Below, piece by piece: positions 21,784 through 31,442 of a stretch of DNA of 64,000 nucleotides. The stretch is from assembly GCA_009760855.2 (NCBI GenBank), contig WPIO01000001.1, positions 2,350,501 through 2,414,500 on the forward strand, given 5' to 3'. The DNA comes from Cristatella mucedo (taxonomy: Eukaryota > Bryozoa > Phylactolaemata > Cristatellidae). Position numbers and translations under genes: made by a program. The notes below the pieces were generated by a model. It was not told the origin of the DNA. It worked only from the letters and a program-made list of their open reading frames with translations, and searched no databases. Position 1 is the stretch's first letter, and every line of letters starts with the position of its first letter.

Positions 21784-21859
21784 ATAACAATAATAATAAT
21801 AATAAACTTGATGAAGCGCCCTCAGAAAACTTGAGCTCTTTATAAGCGCTTTACATTTG
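21784..21859 (-). mobile_element. LINE-A 3' tail fragment, head-to-head with the next LINE-A
   Basis: Minus-oriented LINE-A end: AATAATAATAATAATAAACT, TGATGAAGCGCCCTCAGAAA, then TTTATAAGCGCTTTACATTT. It is cut off at 21859, where a plus-oriented LINE-A coding segment begins almost at once. Confidence 0.8.
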
Positions 21860-21863
21860 AGAT

Positions 21864-22700
21864 CTCAGACCTAGCAAGCAAGTTCCAGTCTGGGTTTAGA
21901 GCGAATGACTCCACAGAGTCAGCATTGCTTAGGATGTATAACGATTTTCTCGGGAATGCAGACTTAGGTAAAGTCAGTCTGCTTGTTCTACTTAATCTAT
22001 CAGTGGTATTAGATACCATTTTTCACAACGGCTTTCCATGGCGTTTCGCATCTTACCTGGGCATAAACTGCCATTGCTTTGCAATGGCTCAGGTCTTATC
22101 TCTACCGCTAGGCTGGTCTGTCTTGAGCGTCGCAATTGCCACATCACGCCACTTCTCACCGAACTGCCCTGGCTACCGGTCAAGCAACGGATCGACTTCA
22201 AGGTTTTGTCGCTGACTTTTAGGTCCCTTCATTCTACCTATCAGATGTACTCCCCCACCAGGCTTAGCAAAGTACCACCCACTTTTTGGATACTAACTGT
22301 TTAACTATACCTCGTAAAAACCTCAAATCCCTTGGAGACCGTGCATTTAGTTCGTATGCTCCCAAAGCCTGGAACTTACTCCCGACTTGCGTCACGACAT
22401 CCCTTGACTTGACCACATTTAAAAAAAACTTAAAAACACATCTATTTAGGACAGAATTTAGTGGGTCCCTGTGATTCGTCACTCATGTGCTTATGCGTGC
22501 TGAAACTGTGCATCCTGCCACTAACCTCATTTGCATGCTGACCCAGTGCATGTCACCCCCTAATCATGTTATTCATGTTGTTTATCACGCATGATACCAC
22601 TCACCATTTAATCGTGTTTCCTCTGTAGGAAATTTAAAGTCCTTAGAAAGAGTTTGAGCTCTCTGAGGGCGTTTTATTAAGTGTATTATTATTATTATTC
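21864..22700 (+). mobile_element. LINE-A, internally deleted copy
   Basis: Plus-strand element with the reverse transcriptase start, a deletion through the catalytic centre, the C-terminal block, the 3' UTR with the stem-loop (TTAGAAAGAGTTTGAGCTCT, CTGAGGGCG) and a (TTA)n tail ending near 22699. It shares the 3' UTR wording GTGGGTCCCTGTGATTCGTC with the copies at 51852 and 53685 (opposite strand) and 62972. Confidence 0.85.
21880..22473 (+). pseudogene. LINE-A reverse transcriptase, catalytic centre deleted
   Basis: This was the polymerase that copies the LINE RNA into the target site. Visible blocks in order: a finger-region motif SGFRANDSTESALL (about 21893-21935); LLVLLNLSVVLDTIFH (about 21981-22027), equivalent to the palm motif DLSAAFDTIDH of intact relatives but with key residues altered; then a jump to ARLVCLERRNCHITPLL, the post-polymerase region. 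Finally RKNLKSLGDRAFSSYAPKAW leads to LKTHLFRTEF at the end. The catalytic YADD segment is missing, about 600 bp compared with 22775-23720. The frame shifts at least once. It cannot be functional. Confidence 0.8.
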
Positions 22701-22769
22701 TTATCTCAGTGGGAGACTATAGAGTATTCATGTGAACGAAATTAGAGAATCAGAGGAGCCCCTGAAATA

Positions 22770-23726
22770 TACCGGGGGGGCACCAGGCTCTCGGCTTAGT
22801 CCCGTTTTTTCACGGTTTATACTGTCCCTCTAGCAAATGTGATTGCCAGGCACAAACTGAGCTTTCACTTCTATGCAGGTGAAACTCTTTTGTACTTTTG
22901 CTTTTATCTCTCCCAGCTCTTCAGCATGTCAAATTCCTTACATACACTTGCTGCATCTATTTATTACATCCGCACATGGATGGCAGACTACTTTCTTATA
23001 TTGAATGACGAACAACACAAATTACTAGTTTTGAGCAAATTGACAACCGATTTCGGAAATTGAAAAACCTAAAGCTCAAAATTGGCTCTGTCGCCATATA
23101 TCCTGTTTTATCTGTACGAAATCTAGATGCCCTGCTCCAAAGTGATCTTTCATTAGACGACCATATAAGCTCAGCAGTCAGGTCTGCCTTCTTTCAGCTA
23201 CACAAAAGCCGAAAGGCAGGCTAGCTTAGATAGGGATACTACATTCCAATTGGTCCACGCTTTCGCGACATTCCATCTCGAATTCTGCAACTCACTGTTT
23301 GTTGGTCTCATGATATGTGCAATCGGAGGCTTACAGTTGGTGTACAACTCTTCAGCTAGGCTCGTCAGTCATAAACATCGCAGTATCCCACATCACAGTG
23401 CTTCTCGCCGACCAGCACTGGCTCGCAATCGAGCGGCGTATCGAATTCAAGGTGTTGTCACTTTTGGCTCCAGCCTATCAATCATTACTATTTCCCCACC
23501 AGGCAAAGAATCGAACCCGAATCGCTTGGCCAAAGAATCTAACTCGAATCGCTTGGATTACCTCGTACGAACCCCAACATCTTTGGCGGACATGCCTTCA
23601 GTTCTTGTGCTCCTAAAGCATAGAATTCACTACCGACGCACGTCGCAACGTTCCCTTACGAAATATAAAAAGAAGCTGACAACTCACCTGTTCATTACAG
23701 CATTTTTTGGGTTTTGTGATTCATCC
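22770..23726 (+). mobile_element. LINE-A, decayed copy, 5' portion (split by LTR element)
   Basis: Plus-strand LINE-A from the GVPQGS region of the reverse transcriptase to the start of the 3' UTR (TTTTGGGTTTTGTGATTCAT at about 23704-23723). It is interrupted at 23727 by the LTR element; its 3' UTR and tail resume at 25779. A 27-bp tandem duplication (AAAGAATC..CGAATCGCTTGG) lies at about 23505-23555. Confidence 0.75.
22775..23720 (+). pseudogene. LINE-A reverse transcriptase C-terminal half, broken
   Basis: Frame 22839-23063 contains HKLSFHFYAGETLLYF, where intact relatives have FYADDTQLY. The catalytic Asp pair is read as Gly-Glu (22872-22883). Downstream come RTWMADYFLILNDE, then VRNLDALLQSDLSLDDHISS in a shifted frame, then LEFCNSLFVGL and LQLVYNSSARLV in the frame 23250-24035. 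These are the usual post-palm blocks of L2/CR1-type proteins. Several frameshifts and the altered active site show it is dead. The last frame continues by chance into the inserted LTR. Confidence 0.8.
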
Positions 23727-24062
23727 TGTCGTTCGGTTCGCACAGCAGAGAGCCAGCCAATGAACAACGCCAACAGTTTATTGCACGAAGCATGGCTCCA
23801 TTTGCCCCATTCTTCCACCCGACTCTCTCCTCTCCCCGACTCCTGCTGTCCCCTGGTCAACCCCGATGATTCATTTAGGAGGACCACAACTGTGAGCCGG
23901 CCGAACCTGATGGTGAATCCACCATTTTTTCCCCAGCAGGTGACTGCCGGTCTCCACGCCACATCAAAGGTGGACCACAGCTGTGCACTGGCCCCTATTG
24001 GTGCTGCTCCCAAAAGCTGTTCACCAGCGGTTTAGCAGAGGAGCAGTACCGGCCTGCATACA
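23727..24062 (-). repeat. 3' LTR of the non-autonomous element
   Basis: 336 bp. It shares with the 5' LTR the ordered words GATGGTGAATCCACCATTTT / GATGGTGAATCCACTATTTT, CGGACC-type blocks and TTTAGCAGAGGAGCAGTACC (plus-strand view). The polyadenylation signal AATAAA is on the minus strand at 23777-23782. Confidence 0.8.
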
Positions 24063-24408
24063 ACCCAACTATGCCCCCTCACACGCTCCGAGTAGCCACA
24101 CAAGTAGCTGCGATGTACAGGGCAGCAACGAGCGAACCTATCGTCTACAAATGATACAATTTAGACACCACATCTGCGGCATAGCAGCTAAAATTAATAG
24201 CTGACCCCACAGGCAAGCTGGCTACCTTACGGCTGCTCAAAGAAGCCGCGCTGGTACACGGCCTTTTGCGACCAGCCGGCAACGTGAGCCACCAGCCATC
24301 GTCGCCGAGCTAATGTCCACAGCCACCGTTTTGCGGACCTCGGCCTCCGTCGCTTCAGCCGATTTTGCCACCACTGCTTCTACGGCCTGCACAGCTTCTC
24401 CGTCCTTC

Positions 24409-25404
24409 TCAGCCTCTCCAACCTTGCGCAGTCTCTCCGGCCTTCACAGTCTCTCTGCCCCGAGCAGACTCTCCGCGCTGCACAGACTCGCCGGCCTGTG
24501 CAGACTCTTCAGTCTGCACATACTCTCCGGCCTGCAGCGCGTCGCAGCCCACCGGCTGGTCGCAAGCCAACGTCACATTCATGGCTTTCGCTGCATCGCA
24601 GACCATTGCTTCTTTGGCAGACACCGCCGACTCTAGCTCGGACGCCGCCGACTCTAGCTCGGACGCCGCCGACTCTAGCTCGGACGCCGCCGACTCTCGC
24701 TCGGATGCCGCCGACTCTCGCTCGGATGCCGCCGACTCTCGCTCGGATGCCGCCGACTCTCGCTCGGATGCCGCCGACTCTCGCTCGGATGCCGCCGACT
24801 CTCGCTCGGATGCCGCTGACTCTCGCTCGGATGCCGCCGACTTTCTCACGGACGCTGGCGACTCGCTCGCGGGCGCCGGCGCCTTTCTAGCGGACGTCAC
24901 CGCTTCTCCGCGCGCCTCAGCCACAACGCTGACCGTTGCCTCACAAAACGCCGATGCTTCGTGGAACATCATTGCAGCCTAACTAATCGTCACCGCTTTG
25001 AGAGCCGTTGCCTGCCGTCACCGCGTGGCAAACTGGCCAACGTCATTCACCTTGCACACTGTCAGTAATCACTGCTGCTGCTTCCGGTCGCTCCTGTCGG
25101 CCCTCTCAGTCTGACCAGCTTTTACCCGATCAGCGTGCAGCAATCTCGCTCTACCGGCCGGCGAGGTGAATGCCCTCACTAGGGCCTCATGAAGCTTGGC
25201 AAAATCGTCTTGAACTGCCTGCAGGAGCCTCGAGGCAAACGTGAAGGCCCCGCCTTGCGTCGCAAGGAACAAAGACAAGTGACACTCACTCGGTTTTTAG
25301 CCACTTTTCTAGATCTCCCTCTCGAAGTTCAGCAGCCAGCCAACGAAATCTCCGAAGCCAGCGAAGCTTTGGGATGCTGCACAGGACATCTCCGAGGGCG
25401 TCAT
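24409..25404 (-). pseudogene. broken gag-like gene with 21-bp coding repeat
   Basis: One minus-strand frame runs from Met at 25404 to the stop at 24409, about 332 codons, with five in-frame stops. Near the start it reads FAGFGDFVGWLLNFEREI. After two stops come LSLFLATQGGAFTFASRL and FAKLHEALVRAF. This spacing resembles the capsid region of Ty3-type Gag (a WL..FE block, an LFL..A block, and a Y/F-x-x-L-x-EAL-x-xAF block). After three more stops there is a heptad repeat (ASERESA or ASELESA, about 11 times) and a Cys-containing end. No CCHC zinc knuckle is visible. Gag would assemble the particle; here the gene is decayed. The family call is by eye and the C-terminal heptad block is unusual. 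Confidence 0.6.
24622..24850. repeat. 21-bp minisatellite, about 11 units
   Basis: The unit is GCCGCCGACTCTCGCTCGGA plus T or C. The first three units carry CTAGCTC in place of CTCGCTC, and the last units decay. The length is a multiple of three, so it stays in the gag frame and codes heptads rich in Ala, Ser and Glu on the minus strand. Confidence 0.9.
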
Positions 25405-25427
25405 CGGCTCCTTCACCAGAAACAGCT

Positions 25428-25778
25428 TGTCGTTCGGTTCGCACAGCAGATAGCCAGCCGATAAATGACACCGAGTGTTTCTTGCACGACGCGCGGAGTC
25501 GAAGATCGCACGGCTCCCTTCGACCCCTTCTACCACTCTCCTCTCCTCTCCTGGACTCTCTGTCTCCTGGTCGACCCCGATGACTCATCTAGGAGGACCA
25601 CAGCTGTGAGCCGGCCGACCCTGATGGTGAATCCACTATTTTTTCACCAGCGGGTTATCGGCACGTGTCCATGCCACGTCACAGGCGGACCGCAGCTGTG
25701 CACTGGCCCTTCTTGGTGATGCTCCCAACTGCTGTTCACCCACGGTTTAGCAGAGGAGCAGTACCGGCCTGCATAACA
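25428..25778 (-). repeat. 5' LTR of the non-autonomous element
   Basis: 351 bp, bounded by TGTCGTTCGG at 25428 and GCATAACA at 25778 (plus-strand view). The polyadenylation signal position is mutated (TTTCTT in place of TTTATT). Differences between the two LTRs are numerous, so the insertion is old. Confidence 0.8.
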
Positions 25779-25935
25779 TAATATAACCCAATTGCACATC
25801 CATCTTGTGCATGTACCTGCTTACACTATGCCTACCGCTTGCGGGCGTTACCGCTAATTCGTTAATCTTTCTATACAGCATCTGTAGTGTTCCCTGAGGG
25901 CGCTATAATAGTGTCCTATTATTATATTACCTAGG
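25779..25935 (+). mobile_element. LINE-A 3' UTR and tail, continuation after LTR insertion
   Basis: AACCCAATTGCACATC and GTGCATGTACC match the LINE-A 3' UTR. TTCCCTGAGGGCGCTATAAT and AGTGTCCTATTATTAT match its stem-loop arm and tail. About 45 bp of expected LINE sequence is missing at the junction with the LTR element. Confidence 0.6.
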
Positions 25936-27449
25936 CGCCCGCTGGCTAAATGGGCTCTCTAACTCCATCCTTATCTCCTCCGCTCCCTCACCTCCCTACT
26001 TTCATGGATACCTTCCTTACTAATAACGGTAATGCGTTTGCATAGCAACCTTAGAGAACTGAACCCCTTACCGCTGCACCTACTGAATCCTGGGACAGCT
26101 GATCCGGTTGCTATAGCGGCCATAACACACGAGGCAACGGCTGCGAGTCGCGCTTTGTCCGGCGGCCGGTCAGCGTGGTGACTTGGAACTAGCGCGTCGT
26201 TTATAGTGAGTCAGTCTAAATATGTTGATCTAATTATATTCAAGGAAATTGAGGTAATTTCAAATTCACATTTATGTCGTTTATGGTTTGGTTTTTCTAT
26301 GGTCGAACTCGGGTGAGTTGGCCTGCTTTAGCTTGGTTTGACGTCCGGTGGTGTGAGACTTATCGTGGAAATGTTCTGCTTGTGCTGTGTAAGAGTATGA
26401 TTAAGTTGAACTATTCCTAAGATCTTTATTTATCAAGTATTGCATTTTTATGCTACGCATAGCATTTCTCAGTGCTGTCGCTTGGTTTTAGCTTGGGGTT
26501 CTCCCTCTACCTGCAAATGAAAGTAAACATATGTTGTCGCTTATTCATATCTCTTCAAAAAAGAATTTGTTTACCTTAACCATTAGGAGTATATGATTGA
26601 TTGTATTTACATATATTTCCAACCTTCTCACGTGCATATTGAAACTAAGTAAATAGACTTTTTTGATCAAGAGCTGGCTGTGTCATCACGCGACCTCGGT
26701 CATCACATGATTGACTCTCCTTGACTTGACCTTGGTCGTGGTGAGCGACTAAACGACCGGGTTAAATTCTGTCTCAGGGCACCGAAACTGCGTTCATAGT
26801 GGCCATCATTATTCCAAACATTATCAGCGAGTTGCCATGCCATTTAACGAGTCATGACGTTCGCTGCAGACATCCATGCTTTTGAAAAAGGAAGCTATAG
26901 CGACTCAGTAATTCAGCTCTGGTTGCGACCGGTCTAGAGTTGGTATTCTATGACGGGTCGATTGCATCGCCACGAAGAGGTGTCCCACTGCAATACTTAA
27001 TGACTATGGAGTTGGCACCTTGCGAGCGAACTCATTCTGGCACAAGTAACACGTACCTTTGCAATTTTTACCTCCATTTCAACGATTCAACAAGCCCACA
27101 AGTATTATGAATTACCAAGTTACATCCGCGAATGCATTTTCTCACCTCTACTCCTACAAGCGGTGTGCATGCATGCGTTCAAGAATGGACACCATATTTG
27201 ACGAGGCACGGCAGTGAGTTACACAGTCGCTCTCACACGGCTAGAGGTAAAAGCAGAAACACGCAAAGAAACACAAACTAAAGACCCATGCGGGACCCGG
27301 TCCAGATTTTGCCTTTACTATCCCATCATTGAACGACGCACGCGAGCTTGCTATTTGTATTGTAAGAGTCGCTCAAGCTGGGTCTAAACACGAGAAGACA
27401 GCCCTACTACATCCTACTCAGTGTGCAGCAAGTCATTTAAAATCGATTT
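25936..27449. other. unassigned DNA, no gene recognised
   Basis: No open frame above 60 codons over about 1.5 kb and no repeat family match. Confidence 0.5.
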
Positions 27450-27620
27450 GTGAGCCGCGATAGCACACTAGGTAACGTTGTTGCTCCTCGCGTCCTCAGT
27501 CCCGAAGTCGTGGGTTCGCATCTTGCGGCGGAAGCGTTCCTTTATTACCGCTGGAAGAGGTAGCGGTAGCGTTTATGGATCCTCTGCTGCTATACAAAAG
27601 TTACTGTTAAATTAGCTATA
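27450..27620 (+). mobile_element. SINE-1
   Basis: Head GAGCCGCGATAGCACACTAG, B-box-like GTGGGTTCGCATC, body TACCGCTGGAAGAGGTAGCG and 3' end GTTACTGTTAAATTAGCTA. The 3' end leads into an AT tract. Confidence 0.75.
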
Positions 27621-27697
27621 TAGTATATATATAAATCTTATATGTATATACTGTATAGCTATATATTACAAATTACATATTATATATTTATATATTA
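27610..27697. repeat. AT-rich tract at SINE end
   Basis: TATATATA and TATTACA words; possibly an expanded SINE tail. Confidence 0.75.
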
Positions 27698-27699
27698 CA

Positions 27700-30665
27700 C
27701 ATCTCCGTATTTTCCCAGGCCGTTGACTTCGACTGCCGCGAATTGCCCTCGTATGTATGTTCAAGATTGGTTGATAAGATGCGGTTGCACTTTTACCACA
27801 GCATATTATTATTTTTTTATCCTAGCTGATTAAACAGCCTCTTTTTGTATAGCGACAGAAGAGCCTTTACGGCTATCACCACCGCTTGCAGTGGCGATAA
27901 AGGATCGCCCACTGCAGGAATCGAACCCACGACCTCGGGACCAAGGTCGTGAAAGCAACCACCTTACCTAGTGTGCCATCACGGCTCACCAAATATTATA
28001 TTGCTACGCAAGAAAAAATAGGGATCTTCTCCTACCAGCTTTTTTGTAAGTGTAGCAGACAATCTTACATTGCTCTATTGTCTCAGGCAATTGCCGTCGA
28101 TTGCCATGCATTGTTCAAGGTTGAACGCAAAAACTGACAGTATGTGCGCCCACAGTGAGCATTGTGTGGTAGGATAATTACAAATTCAAACAGCCGGATT
28201 CCAGCAAATTTGAAACAGCCTGCAGTAGAGGCCGGGCCATTGCCGTCGATTGCCGCCAATTGCCTTTGATTGTGCCTTTTTCGATTTTTTAAAAAGATGT
28301 GGCTGCCCTTTTAATGGACTGTAATGCATTACGCAAGTAAAGTTAGAGGTTCTCTCAGCAACTGTCTGTCCATTTGTAACTGACCGTTATGGATTGGCGT
28401 ATTTACCGGGCCATGCCATCGATGGTCGTGCATTGCCCACGATTGAATGCGCACAATGGGTGAAAGATAGGCAGGCGCGCACAGGTACACATTACGTGGA
28501 ATTAGAATTGCAGGTTATTGCAGCCAATCTTGTCAATTTCCGCGGATTTTGCTATCGGCTCCAACCAATGCTGTGGATTGCCGTGCATTGCTGACAGTTA
28601 ACGAGCGTAGCATCTTGAAAATGCCACAGTTTTACTTTGGACGGAATGTTATATGTAATGACAATTGAGAGTTCCGTGCTGCCAATTTCAGTCAATTTTC
28701 CGGAAACGGTATTGACCCTGGACATTGCTTTCAATTGCCATTCATTGGTCGCTATTGTACGTTCGCGATTGGTTAAAAGGATTTAATTGCACTTTCAACA
28801 CAGCGGGTTGTGACAGGTAAGATATTTTTTATCGTGGCCCAGTCAGTTTCCAGTAATTTGCGATGGATTATAACGCATTGCCGGATTTTCCCGGGCCATT
28901 GCCGTTGATTGCCATACATTGCACAAGATTTAACGGTCAGACATGGTTAAAAGGGTTAAAGGTATGTTCGCACGGGGTAAGATGTTACTTGGAATGAGAA
29001 TTGGAGCTTGGTGCAGCCAATTTCTCGTCGATTTGCCACGAATTTCGGTATTAGTTCCGTACATTGCTGTCGATTGCCGTGCATTGTTGACGATTAACGT
29101 GCAAAATAGCTTGACAGTCCTACGATTTCACTTTTAGCACAAAGAAATGAATGTGAATTGTGATGACATTCGGCACTTCGTGCAGCCAGTTTGGGTCGAC
29201 TTTCTACGGATTGTAGGGGATAGCTACTTCGAGCCGAGCCGCTGCCGTAGATTGTCGTGCATTGACCGAGATTGTGCGAGCGACATAGCTTAAACTGATG
29301 TGGCTGACTTCAATCAGTGTGCATTGTAACATGCATTAAAAACTGAAGTATTGCGAAACCGAGTTCAGGGCATTTTGCATCAGATTGCTGTAGATAGAGG
29401 CATTAGCCCGGGCCATTGCAGTCAACTGCAGGGCATTTCTGCCTCGCGGTCAAGGCGGTTGTAGCAAAATTGTGCGATTACACAATAACCTAAAGTTAGA
29501 GCAACCTCCAATCACTATTAGAGCTTAAAGTTAACGCATTCTGGTCGTTTTGCGGAGGGTTGCTCTAGATCGACCTACTGGCCAGGGCAATTTTTGCAGC
29601 CGATTGCAGTGCATTGCTGCAGAATGGCCGAGACAATTAAAGTTGAGTTATGTGAGTACACAATAACTAAAAAATAGATCAGCCTGCAATCACAATTAGA
29701 GCTTTTAGTGAACGTGTTCTGGTCGCTGTGTGGCGGATTGTGGTATGGGACTGAGCCGTTGCAGTAGATTGCAATTCATTGAATGAGAGTGCGTCTACAC
29801 AACGGAGCGAAATTATGTGGGTGCACTTTTAACATATTCTAATCCTTTATGCAATGTCAATTAGAGCTTCGGGATGGCGATTTGAGTGCGATTTGCCGTG
29901 GAATAGAGTGGACTGTTGTAGTTTTTTCAGGTCATTTCAGGCGATTGCCGCCCATTGCCACAATGCGAGGATGCTCAATTTACGTTTATGTGCACACAAC
30001 ACGGGGCAATTTCATATTTAATAAAAACTGGAGCTTGGCGTAATCTATTTCGATTTTGTACGCGGCCGATACGGTTGATTGAGGTGGATTGCGACTTTGT
30101 CCCGGGCTACTTCGGTCGATTGCAGCACATTGCACGAGAACGGCCTTACCAATGCATGTGAAACTTTTAAGTGCAATTGTCGCAGAGTGTGCTGTCATAT
30201 GCAATCAAAAAAGGTGCTTTTCGAACAGGATTTCTATCGTTGCAACGTGGAATGCAGTGGATGGCGGTGGATAGCGGTGGGTTGTGGTATTGGCGTGGCC
30301 ACTGCAGTGTTATTTCAATTGACTTGAGGGGAACGAGTGAGCGGAATCACGCGAAATATTTTGGGTACATTATGCGTGTAGCGTACATTGATATTACAAA
30401 CTTTATGGAGCTGTTCACAGCTGATCTATGGTGGATTTATCGGGAATTAGAATGGATCGCGGTCGATTGCAATGTATATCGGTACTGGCCGGGCTTCAAA
30501 GCTCATTTGCACAAGTTCGCGTAGCGACATGAAATTTAGCGGACAGATATATTCGAACATGTGTTACAATATCGTTGCAAAATTTGAGTTCGGCACGCCT
30601 ACGTCCGGTCGTTGTTAGCCAAATTAGATTGGATTTCTGTGGATTGCTCTAGCGAGCATTCGCTG
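27700..30665. repeat. degenerate tandem array, period about 172 bp
   Basis: A core resembling CGGGCCATTGCCGTCGATTG followed by CCGTGCATTG recurs at about 27715, 28085, 28231, 28405, 28551, 28712, 28888, 29055, 29230, 29405, 29581, 29747, 29928 and 30099, with weaker traces at about 30290, 30486 and 30640. Most steps are 165-177 bp; three are shorter (about 146) or hold the SINE insertion. A second conserved word, AATTAGAGCTT or AATTGGAGCTT, follows the core by about 95-110 bp in most units, which keeps the phase. Units are strongly diverged, so this is an old satellite-like array. It has no supported gene. Confidence 0.75.
27824..27990 (-). mobile_element. SINE-1 inserted in the tandem array
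   Basis: Full-length minus-oriented copy. On the minus strand it reads GGTGAGCCGTGATGGCACAC at the head, B-box GTGGGTTCGATTCC, body GCGGTGGTGATAGCCGTAAA, TCTTCTGTCGCTATAC, and 3' end GAGGCTGTTTAATCAGCT. It is one of the best copies in the window. Array sequence continues on both sides. Confidence 0.9.
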
Positions 30666-30827
30666 TGAGCCTTCATTGTGCCTCATCTGAGAATGCCAGA
30701 TCCGGGTAGCCCTACCGATTGAGACACGTGACGCCTTTATTCGGTAGCTTTAATCTCATCTCGACTACTTGAAGCTACTAGTCGAATGCTCAGATCGACA
30801 GCTGTCGGATCCACGTTTGGCACGACA

Positions 30828-30853
30828 CGCCGCCGCCCCCGGGGGCGGCGGCG
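30828..30853. repeat. perfect 26-bp palindrome
   Basis: CGCCGCCGCCCCC (30828-30840) is followed directly by its reverse complement GGGGGCGGCGGCG (30841-30853), with no spacer. It lies 58 bp before the 21-bp minisatellite. Confidence 0.9.
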
Positions 30854-30910
30854 CGGTCGGAGAACGTCGGCTGCTAGCGCCAGCAGCGCCTGCTATGCTT
30901 CGAAGGAAGC

Positions 30911-31077
30911 GGCACTTGAAGCGGCACTACTTGCACTTGAAGCGGCAGTACTTGCACTTGAAACGGCAACACTTGCACTTGAAGCGGCACCACTTGCACT
31001 TGAAGCGGCAGTACTTGCACTTGAAGCGGCAGTACTTGCTGTTGAAGCGGCACTACTTGCTCTTGAAGCGGCACTAC
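30911..31077. repeat. 21-bp minisatellite, about 8 units
   Basis: Unit CACTTGAAGCGGCAGTACTT plus G, with small variants (CACTACTTG, CAACACTTG, CTGTTGAAG). All three plus frames and one minus frame stay open. The frame 30786-31139 codes leucine/alanine heptads (AVLALEA), while 30769-31239 codes HLKRQYL. The open frames follow from the 21-bp unit and are not independent gene evidence. Confidence 0.9.
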
Positions 31078-31198
31078 AAAGTTTCGCGAAGGCCGTTTCT
31101 CAGACTCGGGCTTCTGAGTTTAGGCTTTTGGCACCATGATATAAATGACAGAAGTCAAACAGGCTTGGCGGATGTTTCGAAGGAGAATTTTTGTAAAG

Positions 31199-31442
31199 TG
31201 AGCTCAAACCCTATACGGCTCGCGGTGCGCATGCACTAGCCAACAACAGGCTTCATCTCGCATCAGAGCAGAGATAAAGTGAGAAGCGGAAGCTACTGTC
31301 AGAAGGTAATTTATGTAGTAAGTAAAATGGAGGTAGCAGCTCAGAACGACTGGAAAAGACTTCTCATAAACGACAGCAGGAGATTCGTTGCGTAAGAATT
31401 GTACAAGTGAGCTCCACAGTGTGGTAACTGCAGAGCCAAAGC
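31199..31442 (-). mobile_element. LINE-B fragment, C-terminal block
   Basis: Minus frame 31204-31461 includes LWSSLVQFLRN and VLSCYLHFTYYINYL, equivalent to LWSSLPQFLRN and VLNCYFYATHYLNC of the copy at 18304. The 3' UTR and tail are missing, and the 5' side is cut off where SINE-1 begins. Confidence 0.8.

Larger units (their letters stand above)
23727..25778 (-). mobile_element. non-autonomous Ty3-like LTR retrotransposon inserted in LINE-A
   Basis: Two direct repeats of 336 and 351 bp flank a 1365-bp interior. On the minus strand each LTR begins TGTATGCAGGCCGGTAC (TGTTATGC in the 5' copy) and ends CGAACCGAACGACA, so the ends are the usual TG..CA. The 3' LTR keeps an AATAAA signal. A TGG-beginning primer-site candidate, TGGTGAAGGAGCCG, follows the 5' LTR after 9 nt. 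A purine-rich tract GTGAGGGGGCATAGTTGGGT precedes the 3' LTR. The interior holds a broken gag frame and no protease, reverse transcriptase or integrase. LINE-A sequence continues on both sides. No target duplication is evident (CATCC against TAATA). Confidence 0.75.

Noticed and set aside
24622-24850. CRISPR-like regular repeats
   Set aside because: The units are contiguous 21-bp tandem copies without spacers, in an animal-type genome.
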